Of a stretch of 64,000 nucleotides of DNA, positions 54,310 through 64,000 are shown one piece after another (positions within the stretch are counted from its first letter, which is position 1; each line of letters starts with the position of its first letter). The position numbers were made by a program, and so were the translations under genes. The notes under the pieces are model-generated. The model did no database searches, had not been told where the DNA came from, and was given only the letters and a program-made list of their open reading frames with translations. The DNA lies in assembly GCA_022822445.1 (NCBI GenBank), contig JAJEBR010000097.1, forward strand, positions 1 through 64,000. Direction: 5' to 3'. The stretch comes from Gemmatimonadota bacterium. Lineage in GTDB: Bacteria; Gemmatimonadota; Gemmatimonadetes; Longimicrobiales; Gaopeijiaceae.

Positions 54310-55746
54310 ATGCATCGATCCGCTCGCCACCGCAACCGCGAGGAGACCTTGTCCTCACCACCCTCCCCAGTGCGCGTCTTCCGCTTCGAAGCGCTTCTTG
54401 TGGGCGATGCGTGGCAACCGGACGCGCGCGTCGAAGTCGACGACGCAGGCCGGATCGCCTCGCTGGACCTCCGCAGCCCCGACACCGCTTGCGAACAGGT
54501 GCGGGGGTGGACGGTCCCCGGAGTGCCCGACGTGCACAGCCACGCCTTCCATCGAGCTCTGGCGGGTCTCACCGAAGCGGGGGGATCGGACTCCTTCTGG
54601 AGCTGGCGCGAGGTCATGTACCGGCTCGCGGCGCAGCCGGGTCCGGAAGAGGTGGAGGCCATCGCGCTGCAGCTGTACATCGAACTGCTCAAGGCGGGGT
54701 TCACCTGCGTGGGCGAGTTCCATTACCTGCACCACCCCCCGGGAGGCGGCCGCTACGACGACCCGGCGGAGATGAGCCAGCGGATCGTGAGGGCCGCAAG
54801 GCGCGCGGGGATCGGCCTGGTCCACATGCCCGCCGTCTATGAGAGCGGCGGCCTGGACGGGGAGCCCCTTGCGGGGAGCCAGCAGCGCTTCCGGCTCGGT
54901 CTGGACGAGGCCCTGGCGATCCGGGACGCCCTGGCCGGAAGTTGCCGAGGCTCCGGTTGCGGCTTCGGCCTGGCCCTGCACAGCGTGCGCGCCGTCCGCC
55001 CGGAGACCTTTCAACGCATCACGGAAGACCCCGGGGCGACGGGTTACCCCGTGCACATCCACGTCGCCGAGCAGGTGCGCGAGGTGCGGGAGTGCCTGGC
55101 TCGGCGGCGTGCCCGCCCCGTGGAATGGCTGCTCGATCACACGCCGGTGGACCCGGGCTGGTGCCTCGTGCACGCGACGCACATGACCGAGGCCGAGTCG
55201 GCGGCGGTGGCCGGCCGCGGCGCCGTCGTGGCTCTGTGCCCGACGACGGAGGCCAACCTGGGAGACGGACTCTTCCCGCTCGGCCCCTTCGTCCGCGGTG
55301 GCGGAAGGTTCGGGATCGGGACGGATAGCCACGTCTCCAGGAGTCCCGTCGAAGAGTTGCGCCTCCTCGACTACGGGCAGCGGCTTACCTCGCGGAGTCG
55401 ATCGGTGCCGCGGTCGAACCCGGACGGGCGGCGCGGTGGAGCGTTGGCCGGAGCCGGTGGTGAGCTGCTCGCGCACGCCTGGGAGGACGGATGCCGGGCG
55501 CTGTCTCGGGACGCCGGCATGGTGACGGTGGGCAGGCGCGCGGATCTGGTGGTGCTGGACGCCGAACACCCCGCCCTGGCCGGGCGAAGCGATCACGCCG
55601 TGCTGGACTCGTGGGTCTTCTCCGGAACCGAGAGTCCAGTGCGCGACGTGATGGTACAGGGCGAATGGGTGGTGCGGGACGGACGCCACCCTCACGAGGA
55701 GGAGGCCGCGCGGAGTTACGCGGCGGTCATCGACGGGCTGGCGTGA
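54310..55746 (+). CDS. hutF: Formimidoylglutamate deiminase
   Basis: This 478-residue amidohydrolase turns N-formimino-glutamate into N-formyl-glutamate plus ammonia, the branch used instead of HutG. GVPDVHSHAFHRALAGLTEA (metal His pair), SFWSWREVMYRLA, LHSVRAVRPETF, VHIHVAEQVREVREC, CLVHATHMTE and GTDSHVSRSPVEELRLLDYG fit the family. A formylglutamate amidohydrolase (HutG2) must be elsewhere. ATG 54310 is used; TTG 54349 behind GAGGAG is an alternative. It converges on hutU. Confidence 0.93.
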   Translation: MHRSARHRNREETLSSPPSPVRVFRFEALLVGDAWQPDARVEVDDAGRIASLDLRSPDTACEQVRGWTVPGVPDVHSHAFHRALAGLTEAGGSDSFWSWREVMYRLAAQPGPEEVEAIALQLYIELLKAGFTCVGEFHYLHHPPGGGRYDDPAEMSQRIVRAARRAGIGLVHMPAVYESGGLDGEPLAGSQQRFRLGLDEALAIRDALAGSCRGSGCGFGLALHSVRAVRPETFQRITEDPGATGYPVHIHVAEQVREVRECLARRRARPVEWLLDHTPVDPGWCLVHATHMTEAESAAVAGRGAVVALCPTTEANLGDGLFPLGPFVRGGGRFGIGTDSHVSRSPVEELRLLDYGQRLTSRSRSVPRSNPDGRRGGALAGAGGELLAHAWEDGCRALSRDAGMVTVGRRADLVVLDAEHPALAGRSDHAVLDSWVFSGTESPVRDVMVQGEWVVRDGRHPHEEEAARSYAAVIDGLA

Positions 55747-55807
55747 GGGCCGGTTGTCCAGAGGTGAAAGAGTGCGTCGCTGGAGGGGAAATGTGGCCGG
55801 AGCCGGA

Positions 55808-57526
55808 TCACGGAACCGGAATCCTGATCCCGTGCTCGCCTGCCGTCGCTCTGGCCTCTGCGTAACCCGCGTCGGCGTGCCGCGCTACGCCGAGCCCGGG
55901 ATCGTTCGTGAGCACACGCTCGATGCGCTCGCGCATGCCCGCACTGCCGTCGGCAACCAGCACCTGCCCGGCGTGGAGCGAGTCCCCGATGCCCACCCCG
56001 CCCCCGTGGTGGAAGGACACCCAGCTCGCACCCGACGCCGTGTTGAGCAGCGCGTTGAGCAGCGGCCAGTCGGCGACCGCGTCGGTGCCGTCCTTCATCC
56101 CCTCGGTCTCCCGGTAGGGTGACGCCACCGACCCCGTGTCGAGGTGGTCGCGCCCGATCACGATCGGCGCGCTGATCTCGCCGCTGGCGACCAGGTCGTT
56201 CATCGCCACGCCGAAGCGGGCGCGGTCTCCCTGCCCCAGCCAGCAGATGCGCGCGGGCAGCCCCTGGAAGGCGACCTGATCGCGCGCCATCCGGATCCAG
56301 CGGCACAGGTGTTCGTCCTCCGGGAACATCGCCAGCACCAGGTCGTCGGTGCGGTGGATGTCCGCCGGGTCGCCGGAGAGCGCCACCCACCGGAAGGGCC
56401 CCTTGCCCTGGCAGAAGAGCGGCCGCACGTAGGCCGGGACGAACCCGGGGTATGCGAAGGCATCCGCGAAGCCGGCCTCGCGCGCGTAACCCCTCAGATT
56501 GTTCCCGTAGTCCACCGCGACCGCCCCCTTCTCCTGCATTCCGACGATCGCCTCGCAGTGGGCGCGGATCGATGCCAGGGAGCGTAAGCGGTATTCGGTT
56601 CGATCGCGTTTCCGCAAGACGGAAGCCTGATCGATCGACAAACCGCAAGGCACGTAGCCGTCGACGGGGTCGTGCGCCGAAGTCTGGTCGGTCACGATGT
56701 CGGGGATGATGCCGCGCCGCAGCAGTTCGGGCAGGACCTCCGCGCAGTTCCCGGCCAGCCCCACCGAGAGCGCCTCCCCCGCCCCGGCTGCCTCCCGCAC
56801 CCACCCCACCGCCTCCTCCGGATCGGCGGTCATCCGGTCGCAGTACCGGGTCTCGATCCGGCGGCGAATCCGCTCCGGGTCCACTTCGATCACGAGGACC
56901 GCGGCGCCATTCATCGTTCCCGCCAGGGGCTGCGCCCCTCCCATCCCCCCCATCCCCCCGGTCAGGATCCACCTTCCGGCCAGCGATCCCCCGAAGTGCT
57001 CTCGCGCCATCGCGCCGAAGGTCTCGTAGGTGCCCTGCAGGATCCCCTGCGTCCCGATGTAGATCCACGAGCCCGCGGTCATCTGGCCGTACATCATGAG
57101 GCCGCGCCGCTCCAGTTCGTGGAAGTGCTCCCACGTCGCCCACCTTCCCACCAGGTTCGAGTTGGCGATCAGGACACGCGGGGCGTGCGCGTGGGTGCGG
57201 AAGACCCCGACCGGTTTCCCCGACTGGACGAGGAGCGTCTCGTCGTCCTCCAGCTCCTCCAGGCTGCGGACGATCGCGTCGAAGGCCGCCCAGTTCCGCG
57301 CGGCGCGGCCCGTGCCCCCGTAGACCACGAGCTCGTCCGGCTTCTCGGCGACCTCGGGGTCGAGGTTGTTCATCAGCATCCGGAGCGCCGCCTCCTGCGT
57401 CCACCCCTTGCATCGCAGGGTGCTTCCCCGCGGTGCCCGCACCGTTCGCGTTCCGCGGCCGCTTCGCCCACTCGGCAAGACCGTAATGTCCGCTTTACGA
57501 TTTGTCGTGTTTTCTTTACAGTTCAC
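55808..57526 (-). CDS. hutU: Urocanate hydratase
   Basis: This NAD+-dependent enzyme hydrates urocanate to imidazolonepropionate. [97 protein letters not shown] and [13 protein letters not shown] are all conserved. The GTG 57526 start gives 572 residues. Its first 16 codons, however, coincide with the recurrent 29-bp promoter motif and have no family counterpart. TTG 57478, giving 556 residues, matches the usual N-terminal length and may be the real start. It lies 28 bases after the hutH stop. Confidence 0.93.
   Translation of the reverse strand: MNCKENTTNRKADITVLPSGRSGRGTRTVRAPRGSTLRCKGWTQEAALRMLMNNLDPEVAEKPDELVVYGGTGRAARNWAAFDAIVRSLEELEDDETLLVQSGKPVGVFRTHAHAPRVLIANSNLVGRWATWEHFHELERRGLMMYGQMTAGSWIYIGTQGILQGTYETFGAMAREHFGGSLAGRWILTGGMGGMGGAQPLAGTMNGAAVLVIEVDPERIRRRIETRYCDRMTADPEEAVGWVREAAGAGEALSVGLAGNCAEVLPELLRRGIIPDIVTDQTSAHDPVDGYVPCGLSIDQASVLRKRDRTEYRLRSLASIRAHCEAIVGMQEKGAVAVDYGNNLRGYAREAGFADAFAYPGFVPAYVRPLFCQGKGPFRWVALSGDPADIHRTDDLVLAMFPEDEHLCRWIRMARDQVAFQGLPARICWLGQGDRARFGVAMNDLVASGEISAPIVIGRDHLDTGSVASPYRETEGMKDGTDAVADWPLLNALLNTASGASWVSFHHGGGVGIGDSLHAGQVLVADGSAGMRERIERVLTNDPGLGVARHADAGYAEARATAGEHGIRIPVP
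57491..57519 (-). promoter_or_regulatory. Recurrent 29-bp motif, copy B (hutH-hutU junction)
   Basis: On the minus strand it is GTAAAGAAAACACGAC followed by AAATCGTAAAGCG, with two GTAAAG half-sites exactly 21 bp apart. This makes it the most symmetric copy. It lies between the hutH stop and the likely TTG start of hutU, which suggests a second promoter inside the operon. Confidence 0.55.
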
Positions 57527-57554
57527 GTCTTCGCGGCTCCTTCACTTCACTTCG

Positions 57555-59068
<1,514 letters not shown>

Positions 59069-59072
<4 letters not shown>

Positions 59073-59725
59073 GGCCGCTCCTCCTCCGCGCGCCGGTCGT
59101 CCCGGTCGCTCGCCCGCCCCTCCACGCGCCGCCGGGCCTTCCGGAGCCCTTCGAACTCCCGCCGGGACAGAGTCAGGTCCCGGTCCCTCCACCTCTCCTC
59201 AAGCTCCACGCCGAGCCCGTCGGCCAGGCGGTTGACGTAGTTGTAGTAGGCCACGACCTGGCAGATGTCGAGGATCGCGCGGTCGCCGAATCCGGCTCCG
59301 CGCAGAGCCTCCGCGTCGTCAGCCGTCATCCCCCCCGGGTCATGGGTGAGCTTGACCGCGTAGTCCAGCATCGCGGCGTCCCGCGCACCCAGCGACCGCG
59401 GCCGCCGGCCCCTGGCCAGCGCGTCGCCGAGCGCCCGCGTTCCGGCAAGCCGACGGAGTCCCGCCCCGTGATGGTTGATTCAGTAGAAGCAGTCGTTTTC
59501 GGCGGAGACCACGACCGCGATCATCTCGCGCTGAACCCTGGACAGCGGCGAGCGGCCGGCCATCAGGTGCCGGTAGAGCCGGTAGTGGTGCTCCATCGAC
59601 GGCGGATCCAGGGAGTGGATTCGCAGGATGTTGTCGACCTTCCCGCCGGCATCGGCGTAGCGGGCGTGGAGCGCCGACAGCTCCGGCCCCGCACCGGAGC
59701 GCGGCGTGTAGGGAATGTGGGCCAT
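59069..59725 (-). CDS. AhpD-like (peroxidase-related) selenoprotein with in-frame UGA at the CxxU site
   Basis: The frame opens at ATG 59725 and continues past TGA 59480-59482 in the same frame to TGA 59069, giving 218 residues with Sec82. Before the UGA: VQREMIAVVVSAENDCFY (C79). After it: INHHGAGLRRLAG, then RDAAMLDYAVKLTHDPGGMT and ILDICQVVAYYNYVNRLADG. Together they form a complete carboxymuconolactone decarboxylase/AhpD-type protein (TIGR01926-like), whose active site is normally NDCxYCxxHHGAGL. The UGA replaces exactly the second redox Cys, giving CxxU. Both halves are conserved and a tRNA-Sec gene is present, so a pseudogene is unlikely. It probably reduces a peroxide or disulfide through a selenylsulfide. 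Its end overlaps hutH as GTGA. Confidence 0.9.
59441..59479 (-). promoter_or_regulatory. Possible bacterial SECIS element
   Basis: Bacterial SECIS hairpins lie directly downstream of the UGA, inside the coding sequence. Here two GC-rich stems are possible. CGGGG/CTCCG closes a 5-base CGGGA loop (59468-59454), and TCCG/CGGA closes a 9-base loop (59457-59441); they are mutually exclusive. Either has the right distance from the UGA (11 or more bases). The structure is a guess by eye. Confidence 0.35.
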
Positions 59726-59819
59726 TCAGCAGTTTACATCGCGAGTGCGTGAGCGCCGCGGTCCAGCGCGGAGGCAACGTCGGCCGAATGCAGCGGAGAC
59801 TTGTTCCACGGATTGCCAG

Positions 59820-59891
<72 letters not shown>

Positions 59892-59969
59892 GATACAAAG
59901 GTGGCCCGGCTGCGGCCGTCACCCCCGGGTCAGCGGCGATACGCCGCACTTGGACCAGCTTGACTTCAG

Positions 59970-60042
<73 letters not shown>

Positions 60043-60069
60043 GTGGGGGACTAGAACCCTATGCCCGCC

Positions 60070-60226
60070 CGCACACCCTGTCAAGCCACCGCGGCGCACC
60101 CTGTCAAGCGCGCCGCGGCGCGGGTGCGACGCGGGCTTGCGAGGCACCTGTCGGCGCACCCTGCCGAGCGGATCGCGGCGCGCCCTGGCGAGTGGGTTGC
60201 CCCACGCCTTGTCGAGCGGGACGCGG
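60070..60226. repeat. Degenerate ~24-bp GC-rich tandem repeat upstream of the barrel gene
   Basis: Units of the type GCGCACCCTGTCAAGCGCGC recur at about 60071, 60094, 60153, 60178 and 60202, with a degenerate stretch between the second and third. The core is (C/G)CACCCTGYCRAGCG. They occupy the region between tRNA-Gly and the outer-membrane protein gene and resemble in composition the array at 54194-54297. No gene is seen in 60043-60323. Confidence 0.5.
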
Positions 60227-60323
60227 CCACGCCGGGCGGCCGCTGGCCGGCTCGGCCCGCCCACCACCACAGTCCCCGGTTCGTCCCATCGGCGGGCGGC
60301 ATTATCTTCACTGACCCGCGCTC

Positions 60324-61931
60324 GTGGCGCTGCCACGTCGACCTCAACCCGAAGAACCGGACCAGCCGTTGCACCGTACCGCATCCCCGGCCGTCGCCGC
60401 CCTCTGCGCCCTCGTGGCCTCGTCGGCGGTGGCCGCGGCCGCCCAGGAACCGTATTCGCCGCTGGTCCCCCGGGGGACGCTCCGCCTCGATGCGCGCGGG
60501 TTGTACGCTTCGCATGCGGACCAGCGGCTGGAGGGCGCGCTGAACGGGCCTGCCGGGAGCAGGGTCTTCCCCTTCCTGGCCCGAACCGAATCCGTCGTCG
60601 GCTCGATGCTCGCGGAGCCCTGGGCCCTGAGCCTGGGGTCGATGCAGACGGTTGCCGAGAGGGGCTCGGCCCGGGTCCCGATCGCCCTGGACGTCGGCGT
60701 CTTCGACTGGCTCACGGTGGGAGCGATGGTTCCGCTGGCCGGCAGCGACGCCGAGTTCAGCCTGCACTTCTCCGCGGACTCCACAGCCGCGAACGCCGGA
60801 TTCAACCCGGCTCTCGACGGTGTAGTGCTGGTGACCGCGTTCATGAACGGCTTGCAGGGCGCGATCACGGACTATGGCGCCTACCGCGAGACCACCTGCG
60901 CAATGGATCCCTCGTCGTCCGAGTGTACCGGCGCAACGAGGGTTCTGGAGGAGGCCCGCGCCTTCGAGGGCTCCGCATCGCTACTCTACGGCGAGATGTT
61001 CGCGCCGCTGGCGACCTCCCCGGCCGGCGAGGCATTGCAGGCCAGGCTGGCCGCGCTTTCGGAGGCGTTCGCCGCGGCCGGAGTGACCGCACCGGCCACG
61101 ATCCCACTCTCCAGCACACCGGTCACCCAGGAGGACCTGCAGGCCTTCGTCACCGATCCCCGCTTCGGGATCGCCTCCTCCCAGGGGCTGGCCAAGTGGC
61201 GGTCGGTCTGGCAGTTGGGCGACGTGGAGGTGCGGGCGGATGCGCGTCTGGCCGAGGCGGGAGGACTGGCCTCTTCGTACCGGATTACCGCTGGCGCCGG
61301 TGCCCTCCTGCGACTTCCCACCGGGTCGCAGGGCGATCCGGCCAACTTCCTGAACACGCCGTCCGGCGATGCCCAATGGGATGTGGAACTCGGGGGATGG
61401 ATGAACGGGCGCTGGCCGCTCGGCTTCGGTCTCTGGACGAACCTGCGCTACGGCATCCAGGTCGCGGGCGGGAGCGAGCGGCGCGTGTTCGATCCGGCGG
61501 CCCCCTTCGCTCCGCTGTCGACGCAGGCGAAGCTCGACTGGGACCCCGGCGACTATCAGATCCTGGAACTCGCTCCCTGGTTCCGGATCTCGGAGGGGCT
61601 GTCCGCATTGGCGGGCTACCGCTACTTCCGCAAGGGCGAAGACTCCTTCGCGCTGCGCCCACGGGCAGATCCCGACCCCGGTGCCGGCGCTCCCGGCACG
61701 CCCGCCACGCCCCCGGACCCGGCGATCCTCGTTCCCGGCACCGGCTACTCGTCGGGCACGCTGCTGCTCGGCATGGTGTACAACCGCTCGGCCGCGGACC
61801 AGGACGGAACCCCGGACGCCCCCCTCGAGATCCGGGTCGTGTACCGCCGGGCGGCCGGGGGCAGCGACGTCCCCCGGGAAGCCTCACTGGAGGTCGGTTT
61901 CCGTCTCTACCGGAGGCTCTGGGGCGGCTGA
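60324..61931 (+). CDS. Outer-membrane beta-barrel protein, unknown function
   Basis: This 535-residue protein has a signal peptide (SPAVAALCALVASSAVAAAAQ). Its strand-rich sequence alternates hydrophobic and polar residues (FDWLTVGAMVPLAG, WDVELGGWMNGRWPLGFGLW, LEVGFRLYRRLW) and ends close to an aromatic residue. This suggests a transporter or porin-like barrel; a helical segment lies in the middle (ALQARLAALSEAFAAAG). I recognise no named family. The start is GTG 60324 or, more plausibly, TTG 60369 (MHRTASPAVAALCALV), which gives a normal signal peptide. The last 48 bases overlap the convergent recN. Confidence 0.65.
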   Translation: MALPRRPQPEEPDQPLHRTASPAVAALCALVASSAVAAAAQEPYSPLVPRGTLRLDARGLYASHADQRLEGALNGPAGSRVFPFLARTESVVGSMLAEPWALSLGSMQTVAERGSARVPIALDVGVFDWLTVGAMVPLAGSDAEFSLHFSADSTAANAGFNPALDGVVLVTAFMNGLQGAITDYGAYRETTCAMDPSSSECTGATRVLEEARAFEGSASLLYGEMFAPLATSPAGEALQARLAALSEAFAAAGVTAPATIPLSSTPVTQEDLQAFVTDPRFGIASSQGLAKWRSVWQLGDVEVRADARLAEAGGLASSYRITAGAGALLRLPTGSQGDPANFLNTPSGDAQWDVELGGWMNGRWPLGFGLWTNLRYGIQVAGGSERRVFDPAAPFAPLSTQAKLDWDPGDYQILELAPWFRISEGLSALAGYRYFRKGEDSFALRPRADPDPGAGAPGTPATPPDPAILVPGTGYSSGTLLLGMVYNRSAADQDGTPDAPLEIRVVYRRAAGGSDVPREASLEVGFRLYRRLWGG

Positions 61932-63584
61932 ACCGAGCAGCGCCCGCGCGTGGCTCAGGGAGGACTCCGAATCGGGATCGCCTCCCAGCATGCGGGCGAT
62001 CTCGCGCACCCGTTCGTCCGCGTCCAGGCGCCTGAGCCGCGTCGCGGCCGCCCCGTCCACCGTGCGCTTCTCGACCGCGAAGTGGGTGGCCGCGTGCGCC
62101 GCGATGCGGGCGAGATGGGTGATCGCGACCACCTGCCGCGCCCGCGCCACCTCCACCAGCCGCTCCCCCACGCTGGCCGCGACGACGCCCCCGATCCCGG
62201 CGTCGATCTCGTCGAAAACGAGCGTGGGGAGGTCGTCGATCCCGGCGAGCACCGACTTGAGGGCGAGCATCACCCGGGAGAGCTCGCCCCCCGATGCGAT
62301 CCGGGCCAGCGGACCCGGCGGGAAGCCCGGGTTCATCGTGGCCAGGAAGCGGATCCGCTCGAGCCCGTGCGCCGCCGGCGCCGGAAGTTCCTCGAATTCG
62401 ACCACGAAGCGACTGCCGGCGAGCCCGAGTCCGGGGAAGATGGCCTGTGCCCGGTCCGAGAGCGACCGGGCGGCCCGGCGGCGGCGCTTCGAGAGGTCCT
62501 CCGCCGCGCTCCGCCATTCGGCGCGTGCGCGGTCGAGGCGGCCGCGCAGGGTGGCGGCGTCGAGAGCTCCCGTTTCGAGTTCGTCCAGTTCGCGCGCCAG
62601 CGCCTCGCCGGTCTCGATCACCGCCGCGAGGGTCGGGCCGTACTTCCGCATCAGCGCCTGGAGGACCGCCTGCCGCTCCTGCAGCTCCTCCAGCCGGGCG
62701 GGATCGTGGTCGATGGCGCCGCCGTACGCGGCCAGCTCGGCAGCCGCGTCGGCCACGCGGTGGTAGGCGTCCTCGAGCGCGGCCGCATGGGGGGCCAGCG
62801 CCGGGTCGGTTTCGCTCCGGCGGCGCAGGAGCGCGGCCGCGCGGGAGAGCCTGTCCGTGACGGCTTCGTCGCCGCTGTGCAGGAGTGTCTGCAGTGCGAG
62901 GGTCTCGCGCGCGAGAAGGTCGGCGTTGGCGAGGCGGCGGGCCTCAATGCGCAGCTCCTCGTCCTCGCCCGGGCGGACCTTCGCCCCGCGGATCTCTCCC
63001 AGGCGGAAACGGATGAAGTCGGCCCGGCTCGCCAGCTCGCGGCGGCGCTCCTCCAGTTCCTCCAGCCGGTGCTCCAGGTCCGCGGCCCGCCGGTAGGCTC
63101 CAGCCACCCGGTCCGCCAGTTCGCGGCACCCTCCGAACGCGTCGAGCACTTCGCGCTGGAAGTCCGCCGAGAGCAGCCGCTGGTGCTCGTGCTGGCCGTG
63201 AATGTCCACCAGCAGCGAGCCGATTCGGCGCAGCACAGAGGCCGTGACGGGAGATCCGTTCACCCAGGCGCGGCTGCGCCCTTCGCGGCGCACCTCCCGC
63301 CTGAAGACTACCAGGTGGTCATCCGCCTCCATCCCCAGCTCCTCCAGAACGGCCGCCACCTCGGCGAGGCCCTCGATGTCGGCCACCCCCTCGACGATCG
63401 CGCGCGCCGCACCGGTCCGCACGACGGCGGAAGAGGCTCGCCCGCCCAGGAGCACCTCGAGCGCGTTGACGACGATGGACTTGCCCGCACCGGTCTCCCC
63501 CGAGACCACGCTGAGTCCCGGTTCGAGCGCCATCGCCAGGTCCTCGAGGACGGCGAAGTTGCGAATACGTAGCTCGATCAGCAT
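61884..63584 (-). CDS. recN: DNA repair protein RecN
   Basis: This 566-residue SMC-like ATPase acts in double-strand break repair. MLIELRIRNFAVLEDLAMAL, Walker A VSGETGAGKSIVVNALEVLL and VDIHGQHEHQRLLS precede a coiled-coil region (about 150-370). The signature IASGGELSRVMLALKSVL, Walker B LVFDEIDAGIGG and HLARIAAHA complete the C-terminal lobe. ATG 63584 is the family start. It follows nadK by 48 bases in the same direction, a common bacterial pairing (nadK-recN). Confidence 0.95.
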   Translation of the reverse strand: MLIELRIRNFAVLEDLAMALEPGLSVVSGETGAGKSIVVNALEVLLGGRASSAVVRTGAARAIVEGVADIEGLAEVAAVLEELGMEADDHLVVFRREVRREGRSRAWVNGSPVTASVLRRIGSLLVDIHGQHEHQRLLSADFQREVLDAFGGCRELADRVAGAYRRAADLEHRLEELEERRRELASRADFIRFRLGEIRGAKVRPGEDEELRIEARRLANADLLARETLALQTLLHSGDEAVTDRLSRAAALLRRRSETDPALAPHAAALEDAYHRVADAAAELAAYGGAIDHDPARLEELQERQAVLQALMRKYGPTLAAVIETGEALARELDELETGALDAATLRGRLDRARAEWRSAAEDLSKRRRRAARSLSDRAQAIFPGLGLAGSRFVVEFEELPAPAAHGLERIRFLATMNPGFPPGPLARIASGGELSRVMLALKSVLAGIDDLPTLVFDEIDAGIGGVVAASVGERLVEVARARQVVAITHLARIAAHAATHFAVEKRTVDGAAATRLRRLDADERVREIARMLGGDPDSESSLSHARALLGSAAPEPPVETETDLQ

Positions 63585-63632
63585 GGAGAACGATTATAGC
63601 GCCCCCGGGGGCGATGGCATGGCTGGATGGGA

Positions 63633-64000
63633 TCAGCCGCCGTCCGCCGGCCTGACCGCCCAGCTCAGCTTCCGCCTCAGGGTGGAGAAGAAGGAGTGCC
63701 CGGGGAGCCGAACGAGCGGGACCCGGAAGTTCCCCATCCGCACGACGACACGGTCGTCGTGCCGAATTGTGCCACCCTCCTGTCCGTCCACCGTCAGCAG
63801 GAGCGGCTCGCGGCGATCGAGCGCGGTCACCGTGATCTCCTCGTCGCCCGGAACCAGCAGGGGGCGGAGCGCCAGGGTGTGCGGCAGGATGGGGGTAACG
63901 AGGAAGCAGTTGAGTTCCGGTACGATGATCGGCCCCCCGGCCGACAGCGAATACGCGGTGGATCCGGTGGGGGTGGAGAGGATGACGCCGTCACCCGAGA
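63633..64000 (-). CDS. nadK: NAD kinase, C-terminal part (runs off the right edge)
   Basis: The last ~122 residues of NAD kinase, which makes NADP+ from NAD+. The substrate-binding SGDGVILSTPTGSTAYSLSA is followed by GGPIIVPELNCFLVTPILPH and TLALRPLLVP, then the C-terminal LTVDGQEGG. The N-terminal GGDG motif lies beyond the window. The position upstream of recN supports the call. Confidence 0.93.
   Translation of the reverse strand, partial: SGDGVILSTPTGSTAYSLSAGGPIIVPELNCFLVTPILPHTLALRPLLVPGDEEITVTALDRREPLLLTVDGQEGGTIRHDDRVVVRMGNFRVPLVRLPGHSFFSTLRRKLSWAVRPADGG

Overview
The window is very GC-rich and gene-dense. It looks like the chromosome of a Gram-negative bacterium with an LPS outer membrane: there are genes for LpxH, heptose-phosphate adenylyltransferase and LptE, a TonB-dependent receptor and several lipoproteins. 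The mix of DUF4105, DUF5683, carboxypeptidase-like-domain TonB receptors, a full hut pathway and a split Mrp antiporter is reminiscent of Gemmatimonadota. That placement is inference; no rRNA is present to prove it. The organism reads UGA as selenocysteine: the window holds a selenocysteine tRNA and, 37 kb away, a gene that uses it.

Layout. 1-7.9 kb is a genomic island ending at a tyrosine integrase beside the 3' end of tRNA-Pro. It carries the start of an SNF2-type helicase, a frameshifted HTH regulator, a dead brnT next to an intact brnA, a metallo-beta-lactamase-fold protein paired with a four-helix membrane protein, an unidentified winged-helix-like protein, a large inverted repeat and a DUF4238 protein. 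8-10.8 kb: DUF4105, rdgB and heptose adenylyltransferase. 10.9-18.5 kb: ten tightly overlapping genes for an Mrp-type Na+/H+ antiporter with three antiporter-like subunits. 18.5-24 kb: envelope genes (LptE, a lipoprotein, LpxH, DUF5683, lipid kinase, acyltransferase) and tRNA-Sec. 24-31 kb: a coupled operon of deoC, a double-domain aldehyde dehydrogenase and a 1092-residue kinase/M23/aminotransferase fusion. 31-36 kb: pdxH, an SRPBCC-epimerase, rpe, rpiA and DAHP synthase. 36-39.6 kb: argH, argG and argR. 39.6-49.4 kb: TonB receptor, threonine dehydratase, transporters, an unusual multi-HTH protein, an aminotransferase and an SRPBCC protein. 49.4-52.8 kb: rho, a tiny membrane protein and a repeat-rich secreted protein. 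52.9-59.7 kb: histidine catabolism (hutI, hutF, hutU, hutH), with a UGA-containing AhpD-like selenoprotein gene coupled to hutH. 59.8-64 kb: tRNA-Cys, tRNA-Gly, an outer-membrane barrel, recN and the end of nadK.

The main points of interest are these. The tRNA-Sec and the CxxU selenoprotein support each other. A recurrent 29-bp promoter-proximal motif, with half-sites 21 bp apart, lies before four unrelated units. The island holds a two-gene hydrolase-plus-membrane-protein cassette, which is a reasonable candidate for an undescribed defence or toxin module. GC-rich minisatellites occur both between genes and inside coding sequences.
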